DNA from: an uncultured Flaviramulus sp.
GTDB lineage: Bacteria; Bacteroidota; Bacteroidia; Flavobacteriales; Flavobacteriaceae
Assembly (NCBI GenBank): GCA_947495125.1
Contig: CANLXL010000003.1
Coordinates: forward strand, 1 to 64,000
Direction of reading: 5' to 3'
Length of the DNA stretch: 64,000 nt
Shown: positions 23,728 through 32,708 of the stretch, in pieces
How the letters are laid out: each line of letters opens with the position of its first letter
Position numbering within the stretch: the first letter of the stretch is position 1
Program-made: the position numbers and the translations under genes
The notes under the pieces: model-generated
The model's input: only the letters and a program-made list of their open reading frames with translations
Told to the model about the DNA's origin: nothing
Databases searched by the model: none

Positions 23728-26574
23728 CTAATAAATAAATTGAAACTCTGGAAGTAACAAGGTTGCCCAAAATAAATCTTGCACCGCTTCCTTTTTAGGT
23801 TGCTCCCCTAAAGTCAATAACATAATTTTCTTTTCTTTTTTCGATGGCTTTCTTCCAAGGGCTTTTAGATATAATATATCTGCAATATTTCCTGAATTTT
23901 GGCGGTGCCTTTCTAACCAATTTGAAGCTCCAGTTTCTAAAACCGAATTAAAATATGATCCGTTGGATAATTCTAAAGCTTGCAATAAAGTTGCTTGTTC
24001 ATCTCTTGTTGTTGTAATGTTTTCTCGACTCGGTCTCCCCAAGGCTTTTAAAAATGGATGTTGTTTAACCATACTTGCTCTCGCAAATAAATGATTGTTA
24101 TCTTCAAAAGAAAAATCAAGTAGTTCTCCCCAATGGTTTGATCCAAAATTTTTTGTTTTCTCCCACAAACCATCATCATAATTTAAAGATTTCCATTGAT
24201 CGTTGGGTTCTATATTTGTACTTAACCAATCTGTATTTGATGTGATCAATATTTCAGATTTATCATGATTAATCATTTTTAAAGCAAACAAGATACCCGC
24301 TGGTTTGGGTATCAAACCAAGATTATCAGCTTCAATAGCAATAATGTTTTCACCTTTATTCAAGTGCTTAGTGACATCTATTTTATCTACGTTTTTCCAA
24401 TTATTTCCACTCAAAACTTTTTGTTCGTTTATAAATAAAACATATGCGTCATCAACCGAAACTAAAACTTTAGCTGATTTTACGTCATCAACCGAAAGAT
24501 TAAATTTATATCTAAAAAATCGTTTACCTGGATCTGGTAATACATCTCTATCAAATTTACGCTCGCGATGCCAAATTCTATTGGTAAATAATTTATTAGG
24601 ATTGGGATTATAAGCAGTCGCATAAAAAACCGGTGCAATTATTTGACTAACAGCATCAGAAAATTGTTCGGCGCTTATACGCCTAATAGTTGGACCTTGA
24701 AATTGATATGTTTTTGACTTTATTTCAGCAATATCGCTATAATGTACAGATGACATTTGATAAGTTTTTGAGGTCATAATGGTTCGCATTAATTCCTTTA
24801 AATCGCAACCAGATTCAATAAAATTAATTGCTAACCAATCGAGTAAATCAGCATCCCAAGGCGCATTATCCATTTCATCAACAGGCTCTACGATACCTCT
24901 GCCTAAAAATCGTTTCCAAATTCTATTTGTGAGTGTTCTATATAATCTGCCATTTTCCGGCTTTACAATAATCTTAGATAATTTCTCTAGTCTTTCTGCT
25001 ACTGTAGAACCATCTACCGAGCCCAGTGAAGGGTATAAAAAATTTACTTTTGCCATTTTACCAATGGGCTTATCACAACGATTTAACTCGAGTATGGAAT
25101 CTGAAAAAATCGTTGCAAAACCATAAGCTTGACCTAAGGTTAAATTACTTACAAAGCTATTATGACAAGAAGCGCATTTTACGTTCATTCCCATTAATGC
25201 CTGTCCGACATTTTGAGCTGCCTGCATTTCCGTACGTTGACTTGCATTTACAACACCCCGCCATTGAATGCCTTTAATAAACCCTTCAGATGCAGCCGTA
25301 GGATTCATTAATTCTTTTACCATAACATCGTACGGTTTATTCTCCATGAGCGCGTTATACAACCAATCTGTTATTTGCTTTCTACCACCAGTTATAAATC
25401 CAGTTCCAGAATAGTCGTTTCTCAACAAATCGTTCCAAAAACTTAACCAATTTTCGGTGTAATTTTTATCATCATTTAAAAGTTGATCAATTAGTTTTTC
25501 TCTTTTATCAGGACTTGTATCTTTTAAAAATAAATCTATCTCCGCTATAGTAGGTAGTAAACCCAAAATATCTAAATAAACACGCCGTAGAAAAGTACGA
25601 TCGTCTATAAGTTCTGAAGGCTTTATTTTATTTTCATCCAAATAATTAAAAACAAATCTATCGATAGGATGTTTGTGTGTAGCGTCTTCTGGTAATTCTG
25701 GTTTAGTTAAAGCCAATGTTGCTTCAGGGAAAACATTTAATGCCTGATCTGCCCAATGCGCACCACGTTTTATCCAAAGACGAATAAGTTCTATTTCTGA
25801 ATCTTTAAGAACTTTTCCTTTTTTGGGCATCACATCGTCATGATTAGACGGTAGTGTAATGCGTTTATAAATTTCACTTTCTTCTGGTTGTCCAGCTACA
25901 ATGATTTCTCCCGATTCTCCACCTTTAAAAACACCGCGTTTATTATCTAATACAAGCTCTCCCTTTTGCTTATTCACACTATGACATTGGTAACAATTAT
26001 GAGCCAAAACGGCTCTAACTTCAAGGTTTAAAGCATCTTTTTGTTTAACCGATAAGCTATCTAGTGGCTTCAATTCATTTAATAAAGCAACGGTTTCAAC
26101 ATCGCTATAGACATTCTTTTTTTTTTGTAAAACACTTGAAATAAAATCTTCGCCATGCGTTAGACTTGCTCCTAAATGTCCGGTAATACTAAGTGTAATA
26201 ACCGTAATTAGCAAACCACTTCTATAAAAGAATAAATTAGGCGTTTTACGATCTTGGGTTTTATACAATACATAAGCTGTAACAGACGCCAATACCGCAG
26301 TAAGAATTCCAAGATTTTTATGAAGGTCCAGTAAATCTCCAGTATAATTATCGAAAGTACTCAAGAGCCAACCCAATATTGCAGATAATATTGAAGATAT
26401 AGCACCTAGATACACCATCCAATTAATGCCCTCTCTTAGTCCAGGGCGTTTACCCTTAAGGGTTAAACCCTCTAATAATAATGCGGTAACAAGCAACCCA
26501 ATTGGAAAATGGACTGCTAAAGGATGAAATCGTCCAAGAAATAGAAACAACCAATTCAATACATTTTCTTCCAT
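23728..26574 (-). CDS. DUF2231-PSCyt1-DUF1549-DUF1553 membrane cytochrome-like protein
   Basis: A 948-residue fusion. Residues 1-145 are a multi-span DUF2231-type membrane domain (RFHPLAVHFPIGLLVTALLL). Residues about 165-275 are a planctomycete-type cytochrome c domain with the haem motif CYQCH and MPKKGK as the probable distal Met ligand. DUF1549 follows (about 300-480, HPIDRFVFNYLDENKIKPSE), including a second CASCH haem-like motif. A beta-domain insert precedes the DUF1553 end. It probably passes electrons from an oxidised periplasmic substrate together with its DUF1501 partner. The function of this widespread pair is not established. It is divergent from the AraC-type sensor gene, which may control it. 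Confidence 0.88.
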   Translation of the reverse strand: MEENVLNWLFLFLGRFHPLAVHFPIGLLVTALLLEGLTLKGKRPGLREGINWMVYLGAISSILSAILGWLLSTFDNYTGDLLDLHKNLGILTAVLASVTAYVLYKTQDRKTPNLFFYRSGLLITVITLSITGHLGASLTHGEDFISSVLQKKKNVYSDVETVALLNELKPLDSLSVKQKDALNLEVRAVLAHNCYQCHSVNKQKGELVLDNKRGVFKGGESGEIIVAGQPEESEIYKRITLPSNHDDVMPKKGKVLKDSEIELIRLWIKRGAHWADQALNVFPEATLALTKPELPEDATHKHPIDRFVFNYLDENKIKPSELIDDRTFLRRVYLDILGLLPTIAEIDLFLKDTSPDKREKLIDQLLNDDKNYTENWLSFWNDLLRNDYSGTGFITGGRKQITDWLYNALMENKPYDVMVKELMNPTAASEGFIKGIQWRGVVNASQRTEMQAAQNVGQALMGMNVKCASCHNSFVSNLTLGQAYGFATIFSDSILELNRCDKPIGKMAKVNFLYPSLGSVDGSTVAERLEKLSKIIVKPENGRLYRTLTNRIWKRFLGRGIVEPVDEMDNAPWDADLLDWLAINFIESGCDLKELMRTIMTSKTYQMSSVHYSDIAEIKSKTYQFQGPTIRRISAEQFSDAVSQIIAPVFYATAYNPNPNKLFTNRIWHRERKFDRDVLPDPGKRFFRYKFNLSVDDVKSAKVLVSVDDAYVLFINEQKVLSGNNWKNVDKIDVTKHLNKGENIIAIEADNLGLIPKPAGILFALKMINHDKSEILITSNTDWLSTNIEPNDQWKSLNYDDGLWEKTKNFGSNHWGELLDFSFEDNNHLFARASMVKQHPFLKALGRPSRENITTTRDEQATLLQALELSNGSYFNSVLETGASNWLERHRQNSGNIADILYLKALGRKPSKKEKKIMLLTLGEQPKKEAVQDLFWATLLLPEFQFIY

Positions 26575-26722
26575 GTTATGAATATAAAATATTTTTTTAA
26601 GAAATTGACCTTGAATTTAATTTCTTGTATGCAGATTAAGGATTCGTTTAAAAACTTAAAACTTTGGTATTAGTTATGTTAAATAAGTTTCAAGTTTATT
26701 TGGTTTTATAACTGTTTATCGT

Positions 26723-26782
26723 TTTAATTAATTAAACGCTAGCAGTGCTATTTTGTGGTTCAACAAACCCTTAGTATATTTA
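26723..26782 (+). promoter_or_regulatory. Promoter and palindromes ahead of the AraC-type sensor gene
   Basis: TTG at 26753-26755, 19 bases, then TATATTTA at 26775-26782 resembles a flavobacterial promoter, 12 bases before the ATG. Just upstream are a perfect 14-base palindrome TTTAATTAATTAAA (26723-26736) and an inverted repeat TAGCA-G-TGCTA (26740-26750). They lie in the 220-base spacer to the divergent DUF1553 gene and could serve both directions. Confidence 0.4.
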
Positions 26783-26794
26783 TTGGCTTAAATC

Positions 26795-28270
26795 ATGTAT
26801 TCTAAGGTTTTCATACAATTTGTGAGTTTACGTATTCTTTTTATTGTTATCATAGGTTTAGTTTCATGTTCTACACCGTCACGTCCTGATATTGTTTTAG
26901 ATGATTTTGAAACCGGAGATTTCAATAAATGGAATCTACAGGGAACGGCATTTCAGTTACCCCGACAAATTGACTCTATCGAAGCACCGGTTAAAAATTA
27001 TCACGGGAAATATTTTGCATTTTCAGATTTTCAAAACCCGGAGTTGGATCTGGACCAAGGATACAATCAAGGGAAACTAGTCTCTAATCCATTTATTATT
27101 GACCGCAAGTACATTAACTTTTTACTTGCCGGTGGAAAGCATGATACCCGGGAATGCGTCAGCTTGATTATTAATAATAAAGTTGTAAAATTTGCCACCG
27201 GAGAAAACGATTTTAACATGCGGCCGGTGTCCTGGAATGTGAGTGCTTTTGAAGGAGAATTGGCTGTTATAGAAATCGTCGATGCATTAGGTTCTGGCGA
27301 AGACATCGTTAGCTATATTCTTGTAGATAATATTGTATTCTCGGATAAAGTTCATCAGCGTGAATTAATTTTTGAAGATTTCGAAAGTGGTACTTATAAT
27401 AACTGGAGGGTAGAAGGGAATGCTTTTGTAGTGCCACGAAACCGAACCAATGTGTATTATCCCATTTCCGCTATTGGTTTCACCGGAGACTTTTTTGCAT
27501 TTTCTTTTGCTGATACTCACGACGTTAAGCAGGGCAAACTAACCTCTAAGTCATTTACCATAGCACATGATTTTATCAAATTCGTTATTGGTGGTGGAAA
27601 TCATAAAGAAAAAACCTGTATCAATCTCGTGATAAACGACAGAGTTATTTTTTCTAATGAAGGGCAGAATGACGGACAAATGCGCCCTCATTTTTGGGAC
27701 TTAAGAGCATATAAAGGGCAGCAAGCTCATATTGAAATCGTTGATAATTACTCCGGATCATGGGGACACATTATGGTCGATGATATTATTTTTTATGACA
27801 CCCCTCCTATATATGCAAGGGTTGAGTTTTGGGGTATTTCGGTCTTAATCATTTTAGGTCTCTATATGGTTTTTAGGTTTTACAGCCGTAAAAAGTATAA
27901 ACAAGCCCTAACAGGAAATATGAATACGGAAAACCTGGAAAAATTAGAAAAGCTAAAGAAAGTTATTAAAGATTCTGAAATTCACAGAAAGTATAATGCC
28001 TCCATTAATGATATTATTAGCCTTACCGAACTTGATAAAACAGAAATAGAAGCGTGCTTTGAACCTTCAGGAAGGAACTCTTTAAGTCATTATTTGAATG
28101 TTCTGCGTGTTGAAGATTTTAAACAACAACTCAAAGATACTTCAAATACCAACTATACGATGGTGTCGATTGCTGAACAATGTGGATTTAATTCTAAAAC
28201 CTCATTTTATCGCGTCTTTAAATCGATCACCAATATGACGCCCTCAGAATACATTAAAAAGAACAGCTAA
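26795..28270 (+). CDS. Membrane-spanning AraC-type regulator with tandem beta-sandwich sensor domains
   Basis: A 491-residue protein. The N-terminus is hydrophobic and ends in a lipobox-like LVSC (Cys25). Two homologous domains of about 150 residues follow (about 33-185 and 188-335). Each begins DDFE/EDFE..G.(F/Y)N.W and ends in (V/I)(L/M)VDNI or VDDI. They resemble the C-terminal beta-sandwich of GH32 levanases and related sugar-binding modules. A membrane helix lies near 343-362 (FWGISVLIILGLYMVFRFY). A C-terminal AraC helix-turn-helix follows (about 385-491, VSIAEQCGFNSKTSFYRVFK). This predicts a one-component system that reads an extracytoplasmic carbohydrate and acts directly on DNA. It lies between, and convergent or divergent to, the two catabolic operons it likely controls. 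Confidence 0.82.
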   Translation: MYSKVFIQFVSLRILFIVIIGLVSCSTPSRPDIVLDDFETGDFNKWNLQGTAFQLPRQIDSIEAPVKNYHGKYFAFSDFQNPELDLDQGYNQGKLVSNPFIIDRKYINFLLAGGKHDTRECVSLIINNKVVKFATGENDFNMRPVSWNVSAFEGELAVIEIVDALGSGEDIVSYILVDNIVFSDKVHQRELIFEDFESGTYNNWRVEGNAFVVPRNRTNVYYPISAIGFTGDFFAFSFADTHDVKQGKLTSKSFTIAHDFIKFVIGGGNHKEKTCINLVINDRVIFSNEGQNDGQMRPHFWDLRAYKGQQAHIEIVDNYSGSWGHIMVDDIIFYDTPPIYARVEFWGISVLIILGLYMVFRFYSRKKYKQALTGNMNTENLEKLEKLKKVIKDSEIHRKYNASINDIISLTELDKTEIEACFEPSGRNSLSHYLNVLRVEDFKQQLKDTSNTNYTMVSIAEQCGFNSKTSFYRVFKSITNMTPSEYIKKNS

Positions 28271-29874
28271 GCGTTTTCCTGTAATTCAATTGGTTTATAA
28301 CCGCCTTTAGAACGGAAATAAAAGATCAGGATTAAAAAACAGATCAACATAATTATTGGAAAAACTATGATTGTACTCAATGCTTTTTGGGTGCCTTTAT
28401 TCTTTAATTCCTCTATTAATATGTTTAAACCATCTTTATTGTCGGCGCGATCAATAGCCTGATTTAATGCATTATCATCTACCACTTCGTAATCAATAAT
28501 CGAATAAATCGTTTTATCCTCTAATGGTAAGTTAATAGCTTCATTCTCAATCAAAGCCGATGGCACCGCCTGCGTCAGTTCCTGAGATGTCTGAAGTTCA
28601 TGGATTTGGGAATTCGATTGAAACACCCCAATAATAGGCGCTCCCAGCATACCTACGGTCAACATGCCAATCCCGCTAATGGCATTTAGCGTTAATGCCC
28701 CTCCTTTAGGTGTTTGTTCCGCAACAACACCCAAGGTAGTTGGCCAGAAGAATGTTTTTCCTAAACCGTAAAGTGTTGCAGCGAGGAATATAAACCATCC
28801 TGTGGCTATAGACAGGGTATATAAACCTAATATCGCCAGTACCGAACTCACTGCCAACAGCATTAAAGGAGACATTTGATGCAAAACTTTACCGGCAAAA
28901 AGCCTTAGTACCAGCATTATGGCAGACGTGTAAATAAGTACCCATCCGGCATCGAAGCCTTGTTTGTCTGCAATACTATGCATGATGGATTGTATCCATG
29001 AGTCGGTCCCCAGTTCGGTAATCGCCAAAGGCATCATTATAAAACATAGGAATAGTAATAGTGGACGCCCAAGGGTTCTGACATACCATCCGAAAAGCAC
29101 AACCATCAGGACACCGATACCAATAAAGCCATAACGCATAAGCAAATCATCGGGTTCCGGTTTGAAGAAATCATTCAACTGAAGCACGACCAAAAAGGAA
29201 ACTAATAGCGCACCACCAATACCAAATTCCTGTAACATTTCCTTATACGTCACACCTGCAGCTACACGCTCGTTCTTCGGGAAATTTTGTTTGATCAATA
29301 TGAAGAAATACAACAATGCCGGAATTACCGTGATTACTATTTTAATCCACCATTCGACATTTCCGAGGCCAATAACGATCATCCCGGCTAGTACCAGACC
29401 ACCAGGCCATCCGGCATGTAAAATATTCAACCACTTGGTCTTATCTTTATTAAACATGGTCGCCACCACCGGATTAATAAATGCCTCAACAGTTCCATTA
29501 CCCAGGGCAAAAATCAAACTCCCCCAGTATAAGAGGTCGTATGCCGTATCAATATGACCAAGCTGTAATTGCTGGTAGGCCATGTATCCCATAACGCCCC
29601 AGGTAGCGTGCCCAATAAAAGCAAAGATCATTGCTATTTTATAACCGATTCTATCGATAAACAAACTAAAAAATACAATCGACACAACAAAGGGCCATAT
29701 ACCTATTCCTGTAAGTCGTCCTGCTTGTGCGGGATTTAAATCGAAGGCCTCACTCCAGGTGTCAACTAGAAACACCCTGGTAATAAAACCAAAAGCTGTA
29801 GTTACCAGAGCTATAAAGCAGCCCCAGAATAAAATCATATTTGGTGATTTGGTAGTACTGGTATTCGTTTCCAT
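28267..29874 (-). CDS. MFS transporter
   Basis: A 535-residue major facilitator transporter. About 12 hydrophobic segments can be traced, starting at LFWGCFIALVTTAFGFITRV. The typical loop 2-3 motif is seen in DRIGYKIAM. An unusual acidic, non-membrane insert of about 65 residues (ENEAINLPLEDKTIYS onward) precedes the final helix. The ATG at 29874 (METNTST) is preferred. A longer frame to 29922 would read through the intergenic repeat at 29904-29926. It is the last gene of the leftward operon that starts with the DUF1080 gene and touches the convergent AraC-type gene by four bases. It probably imports the product of the oxidative pathway; the substrate is unknown. Confidence 0.9.
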   Translation of the reverse strand: METNTSTTKSPNMILFWGCFIALVTTAFGFITRVFLVDTWSEAFDLNPAQAGRLTGIGIWPFVVSIVFFSLFIDRIGYKIAMIFAFIGHATWGVMGYMAYQQLQLGHIDTAYDLLYWGSLIFALGNGTVEAFINPVVATMFNKDKTKWLNILHAGWPGGLVLAGMIVIGLGNVEWWIKIVITVIPALLYFFILIKQNFPKNERVAAGVTYKEMLQEFGIGGALLVSFLVVLQLNDFFKPEPDDLLMRYGFIGIGVLMVVLFGWYVRTLGRPLLLFLCFIMMPLAITELGTDSWIQSIMHSIADKQGFDAGWVLIYTSAIMLVLRLFAGKVLHQMSPLMLLAVSSVLAILGLYTLSIATGWFIFLAATLYGLGKTFFWPTTLGVVAEQTPKGGALTLNAISGIGMLTVGMLGAPIIGVFQSNSQIHELQTSQELTQAVPSALIENEAINLPLEDKTIYSIIDYEVVDDNALNQAIDRADNKDGLNILIEELKNKGTQKALSTIIVFPIIMLICFLILIFYFRSKGGYKPIELQENA

Positions 29875-29903
29875 AGTTATAGTGTTTTGGTTTATTGAAT
29901 AAT

Positions 29904-29926
29904 GCTTCGACAAGCTCAGCAAGACA
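29904..29926. repeat. Interspersed intergenic repeat fragment
   Basis: GCTTCGACAAGCTCAGCA followed by AGACA is a short element with an internal GCTT..AAGC dyad. I recognise it as a common interspersed intergenic repeat in Bacteroidota genomes. It sits between the PEP-hydrolase-like gene and the MFS gene and produces an artificial N-terminal extension (LSLSKH) if the MFS frame is read too far upstream. Confidence 0.5.
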
Positions 29927-30056
29927 AGGTAACTCTAAATTATCTTTCAGTTTGACTTACAATTAACGGATTCTGTCAATCCGAGTCTGTCGTGGATTTT
30001 TGTTTTAGCCTATTTTAATAGACTTCAAAACGTATCGCTGATAAATTATTCTATCT

Positions 30057-30914
30057 CTAAAGCGTTAAGGCCTTAAATTTTTGGGTCAAAGCTGTTAATG
30101 AAGCCTCTACACCCATCCGTTCCAATGAGGACGCACCAACAAATCCATGAGCATCGGTATGTTCAAGAATAACAGCAACATCTTCAGGTGTATTGATTGG
30201 TCCGCCATGTGCTAAAAAGATAATGTCTTTATTCACAGTGCGACCGGCGTCAATGATTTCCTGGGTACGCTTTATAGCAAAATCCATATCTACCGTAGCT
30301 CCAACCACTCCAATCGATCCGCCCACAGTCGTTCCTACATGTGCAATAATCGTATCGGCACCAACCTCAGCCATTTGAATAGCTTCTTCTGGAGTAGCAA
30401 CATATACACAAGAATACAAATCCATGGCGGTAGCTAATCGAACCATTTCAACCTCTTTAGAAAACCCCATTCCTGTTTCTTCAAGGATATCTCTAAACGT
30501 TCCGTCGACAATAGAATGGGTTGGGAAATTATTGATTCCCGAGAATCCCATGTCCTTCACCTGCTTTAAAAAATGCCACATGCGTCTTCTGGGATCGGAG
30601 CCGTGAACACCACAAAATACGGGTATTTCCTCAACCACTGGAAGCACTTCAAACTCTCCTATTTCCATGGCTACAGCATTGGCATCGCCATAGGCCATTA
30701 ATCCTGCTGTAGAACCATGACCTGACATTCTAAAGCGCCCGGAATTGTATATAATAATAAAATCAGCGCCACCTTTTTCAATGAATTTGGCACTGATCCC
30801 TGTTCCGGCTCCGGCACCAATGATGGCTTTTTTTTCAGCCAAGGTTGCTTGTAATCGTTCTCTAACTTCTTCTCGTGTATAAGGGTTTCCTTTGCCCGTC
30901 CATGGGTTTGGCAT
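30057..30914 (-). CDS. Phosphoenolpyruvate hydrolase-like TIM-barrel protein
   Basis: A 285-residue cytoplasmic TIM-barrel protein of the family annotated as PEP hydrolase-like (the domain also found fused to Tm-1 in plants and fungi). Visible blocks are AIIGAGAGTGISAKFIEKGG, GVHGSDPRRRMWHFLKQVKD, GADTIIAHVGTTVGGSIGVV and DIIFLAHGGPINTPEDV. It follows a gene for a Tm-1-like protein by 221 bases on the same strand. The two are usually adjacent in bacteria and fused in eukaryotes, so they act together. The reaction is not established; a C-C lyase or isomerase step in sugar-acid or keto-acid catabolism would fit the locus. Confidence 0.88.
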   Translation of the reverse strand: MPNPWTGKGNPYTREEVRERLQATLAEKKAIIGAGAGTGISAKFIEKGGADFIIIYNSGRFRMSGHGSTAGLMAYGDANAVAMEIGEFEVLPVVEEIPVFCGVHGSDPRRRMWHFLKQVKDMGFSGINNFPTHSIVDGTFRDILEETGMGFSKEVEMVRLATAMDLYSCVYVATPEEAIQMAEVGADTIIAHVGTTVGGSIGVVGATVDMDFAIKRTQEIIDAGRTVNKDIIFLAHGGPINTPEDVAVILEHTDAHGFVGASSLERMGVEASLTALTQKFKALTL

Positions 30915-31076
30915 AATGTTTCTTTTTATGTGTTATTTAAATGTCTTTTATAGTATTTTAACCTGTTGTGCATTTTGGAAAAATCCTGTCAATTTAAATA
31001 AATTTCTCGATTGGAATAAGTGAAATTTATTCCTGATAACCATCGGGTGGGAGCAAGAATTTTATTCTCCAAACCA

Positions 31077-31122
31077 GTTCTCGATACGATTTTTCGTTCC
31101 TCAAAATCACTTGAACAGACAT
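31077..31122. repeat. Interspersed repeat between the Tm-1-like and PEP-hydrolase-like genes
   Basis: The stretch beginning GTTCTCGATACGATTTTTCG and ending CACTTGAACAGACA resembles the dispersed TCTCGATAC...CTCGAACTGACA elements I know from flavobacterial intergenic regions. It fills half of a 221-base gap within an operon. A separate stem, GGAATAA (31013-31019) with TTATTCC (31027-31033), lies next to it. Confidence 0.45.
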
Positions 31123-31135
31123 ATCATTATTGTTC

Positions 31136-32371
31136 CTATTCAAACTGTGCAACAGGTAGTATTTTAATAAGGTTATCTACAAGCGCAATTGCAAAGGTTT
31201 CATCGTTGATATGCGCATCCATTTCCAACACGGAAATAGACGGTTTCGCATTTGCCCTAATGGATTCGAACAAGACCTTATCCACCTCCGGTTGATAAAA
31301 AATATCGCCCTCACTATCCACTTGAGAAATGCCTTTTTTAGGCAAAAGGATGGTTACCTTGGCCTCGGATTTATTTAATTTGGAAGCCAAACGCTCTCCT
31401 AGAATTTTGTTTTCATTTTCATTGGTTCTTAACAAAGTTACATCCGGAGCCCAGCTATACAATTGTCTGGATTTGTATACTTCGGGGACGGTGTCGAGAT
31501 GTGCAAAATTCACCATATCTAAACATCCCGGAACAACCACTTGAGGTATTCCCATTTTAGAAGCCGCGGTTAAGCGATCCGGACCGGCACTACAAATACC
31601 GCCGCAAAGGTCATCGGCCAACTCTGTGGTCGTTACGTCTAATACGGCATCAAAGCATCCTTCAAGGATTAAAGATTCCATGGTCGCGCCTCCAACTCCA
31701 GTTGCATGAAACGCCAGGACTTCGTATCCTTGAGCTTTTAACAACTCGGTACATTTATCCACACATTTGGTCGTATTTCCAAACATACTAATGGCGATAC
31801 TCTTCTTTTGGTTATCTGATACTTCAGCAGTTACATCTACCATACCACAAATGGCAGCAGCTGCCTGCCGGATCAACAGTTTACTAATACTATTAAGTCC
31901 GGCAACGTCTACGACGGAAGGCATTAGGGTAATATCTTTAACACCCACCTGTCTTGAAAGGTCTTTAGCGGCCAACGTCGACAAACAAAATTTAGGCATA
32001 CCTAAAGGCACTACCTGCATCGCCGATAAAGCAATATAGGTACCGCCGCCGCCGCCCATACCAATAACGCCTTTTATCTTATGCTCCGCTACAAGCGTTT
32101 CTAATATTTTAGCAGCGCCTTGCCCCATTAAGTCGACCGCTTTTCCACGGTCTCCGGATTCCTTTATCCCTTGAATACTTGTTCCAGCGGCTTTAGCGAC
32201 TTCTGTATTATTATAATCGATATCGAAACGCGCCGTGCTTTCCATAACCCCGGTATTTATTGAAATAACCTGTTGTCCATGGGATTGGATACACGCTAAT
32301 AGAAAAGAAAAATCTTCACCTTTTGTGTCAAAGCAGCCTAACATAACGATGCTCTTATCTCCTTTACTCAT
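31136..32371 (-). CDS. Tm-1-like ATP-binding domain protein (UPF0261)
   Basis: A 411-residue cytoplasmic protein of the UPF0261/Tm-1-like family. It has two Rossmann-like lobes: N-terminal IVMLGCFDTKGEDFSFLL, a glycine-rich GVIGMGGGGGTYIALSAMQ nucleotide loop, and VLAFHATGVGGATMESLI with VVPGCLDMVNF in the second lobe. The plant relative Tm-1 inhibits tobamovirus replication. The bacterial proteins are thought to be metabolic and are paired with the TIM-barrel protein encoded next. It follows the Dabb gene by 15 bases. ATP binding is likely from the loop; the substrate is unknown. Confidence 0.9.
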   Translation of the reverse strand: MSKGDKSIVMLGCFDTKGEDFSFLLACIQSHGQQVISINTGVMESTARFDIDYNNTEVAKAAGTSIQGIKESGDRGKAVDLMGQGAAKILETLVAEHKIKGVIGMGGGGGTYIALSAMQVVPLGMPKFCLSTLAAKDLSRQVGVKDITLMPSVVDVAGLNSISKLLIRQAAAAICGMVDVTAEVSDNQKKSIAISMFGNTTKCVDKCTELLKAQGYEVLAFHATGVGGATMESLILEGCFDAVLDVTTTELADDLCGGICSAGPDRLTAASKMGIPQVVVPGCLDMVNFAHLDTVPEVYKSRQLYSWAPDVTLLRTNENENKILGERLASKLNKSEAKVTILLPKKGISQVDSEGDIFYQPEVDKVLFESIRANAKPSISVLEMDAHINDETFAIALVDNLIKILPVAQFE

Positions 32372-32386
32372 AATTCTTTATAATCG

Positions 32387-32683
32387 TTAAACATTAAAAT
32401 CGAAAACCACAACACGCTCTAGTTTTGGAATCACATAGTCCTTTACGTCTTCATGAATAGGATGCGGTAAATAGGCTTCTCTGGATTCCGGACTATCAAA
32501 AGTCATGATAAATCCATGCGTGTACCCATCGTTAAATCCTTCACTACTATCGTAAGGGCCATTTTCCATTTTTATAAGGCCAGGTATCTTCCCCACCATG
32601 GCTTGCATTCTTGAAAAACATGCATCTATCTCCTGATCTGTTATTGCTTCTTTAAATTGAAACATCCCGAAGTGTCTTGTCAT
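32387..32683 (-). CDS. Dabb family (stress-responsive A/B barrel) protein
   Basis: A 98-residue ferredoxin-like dimeric alpha/beta barrel protein. It starts MTRHFGMFQFKEAITDQEID, with the family-typical GFNDGYTHGFIMTFDSPESR in the middle and HPIHEDVKDYVIPKLERVVV near the end. Dabb proteins include small cyclases and decarboxylase-like enzymes as well as proteins of unknown role in sugar-oxidation operons. It lies 25 bases after the FG-GAP gene and 15 before the Tm-1-like gene. It could act on an unstable keto intermediate. No active site can be assigned. Confidence 0.9.
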   Translation of the reverse strand: MTRHFGMFQFKEAITDQEIDACFSRMQAMVGKIPGLIKMENGPYDSSEGFNDGYTHGFIMTFDSPESREAYLPHPIHEDVKDYVIPKLERVVVFDFNV

Positions 32684-32708
32684 AATCTATATCTTTTTTA
32701 TTAATAAC

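Noticed and set aside
29875..29922. N-terminal extension of the MFS transporter reading LSLSKH
   Set aside because: It is encoded by an interspersed repeat, and the ATG at 29874 gives a normal N-terminus.
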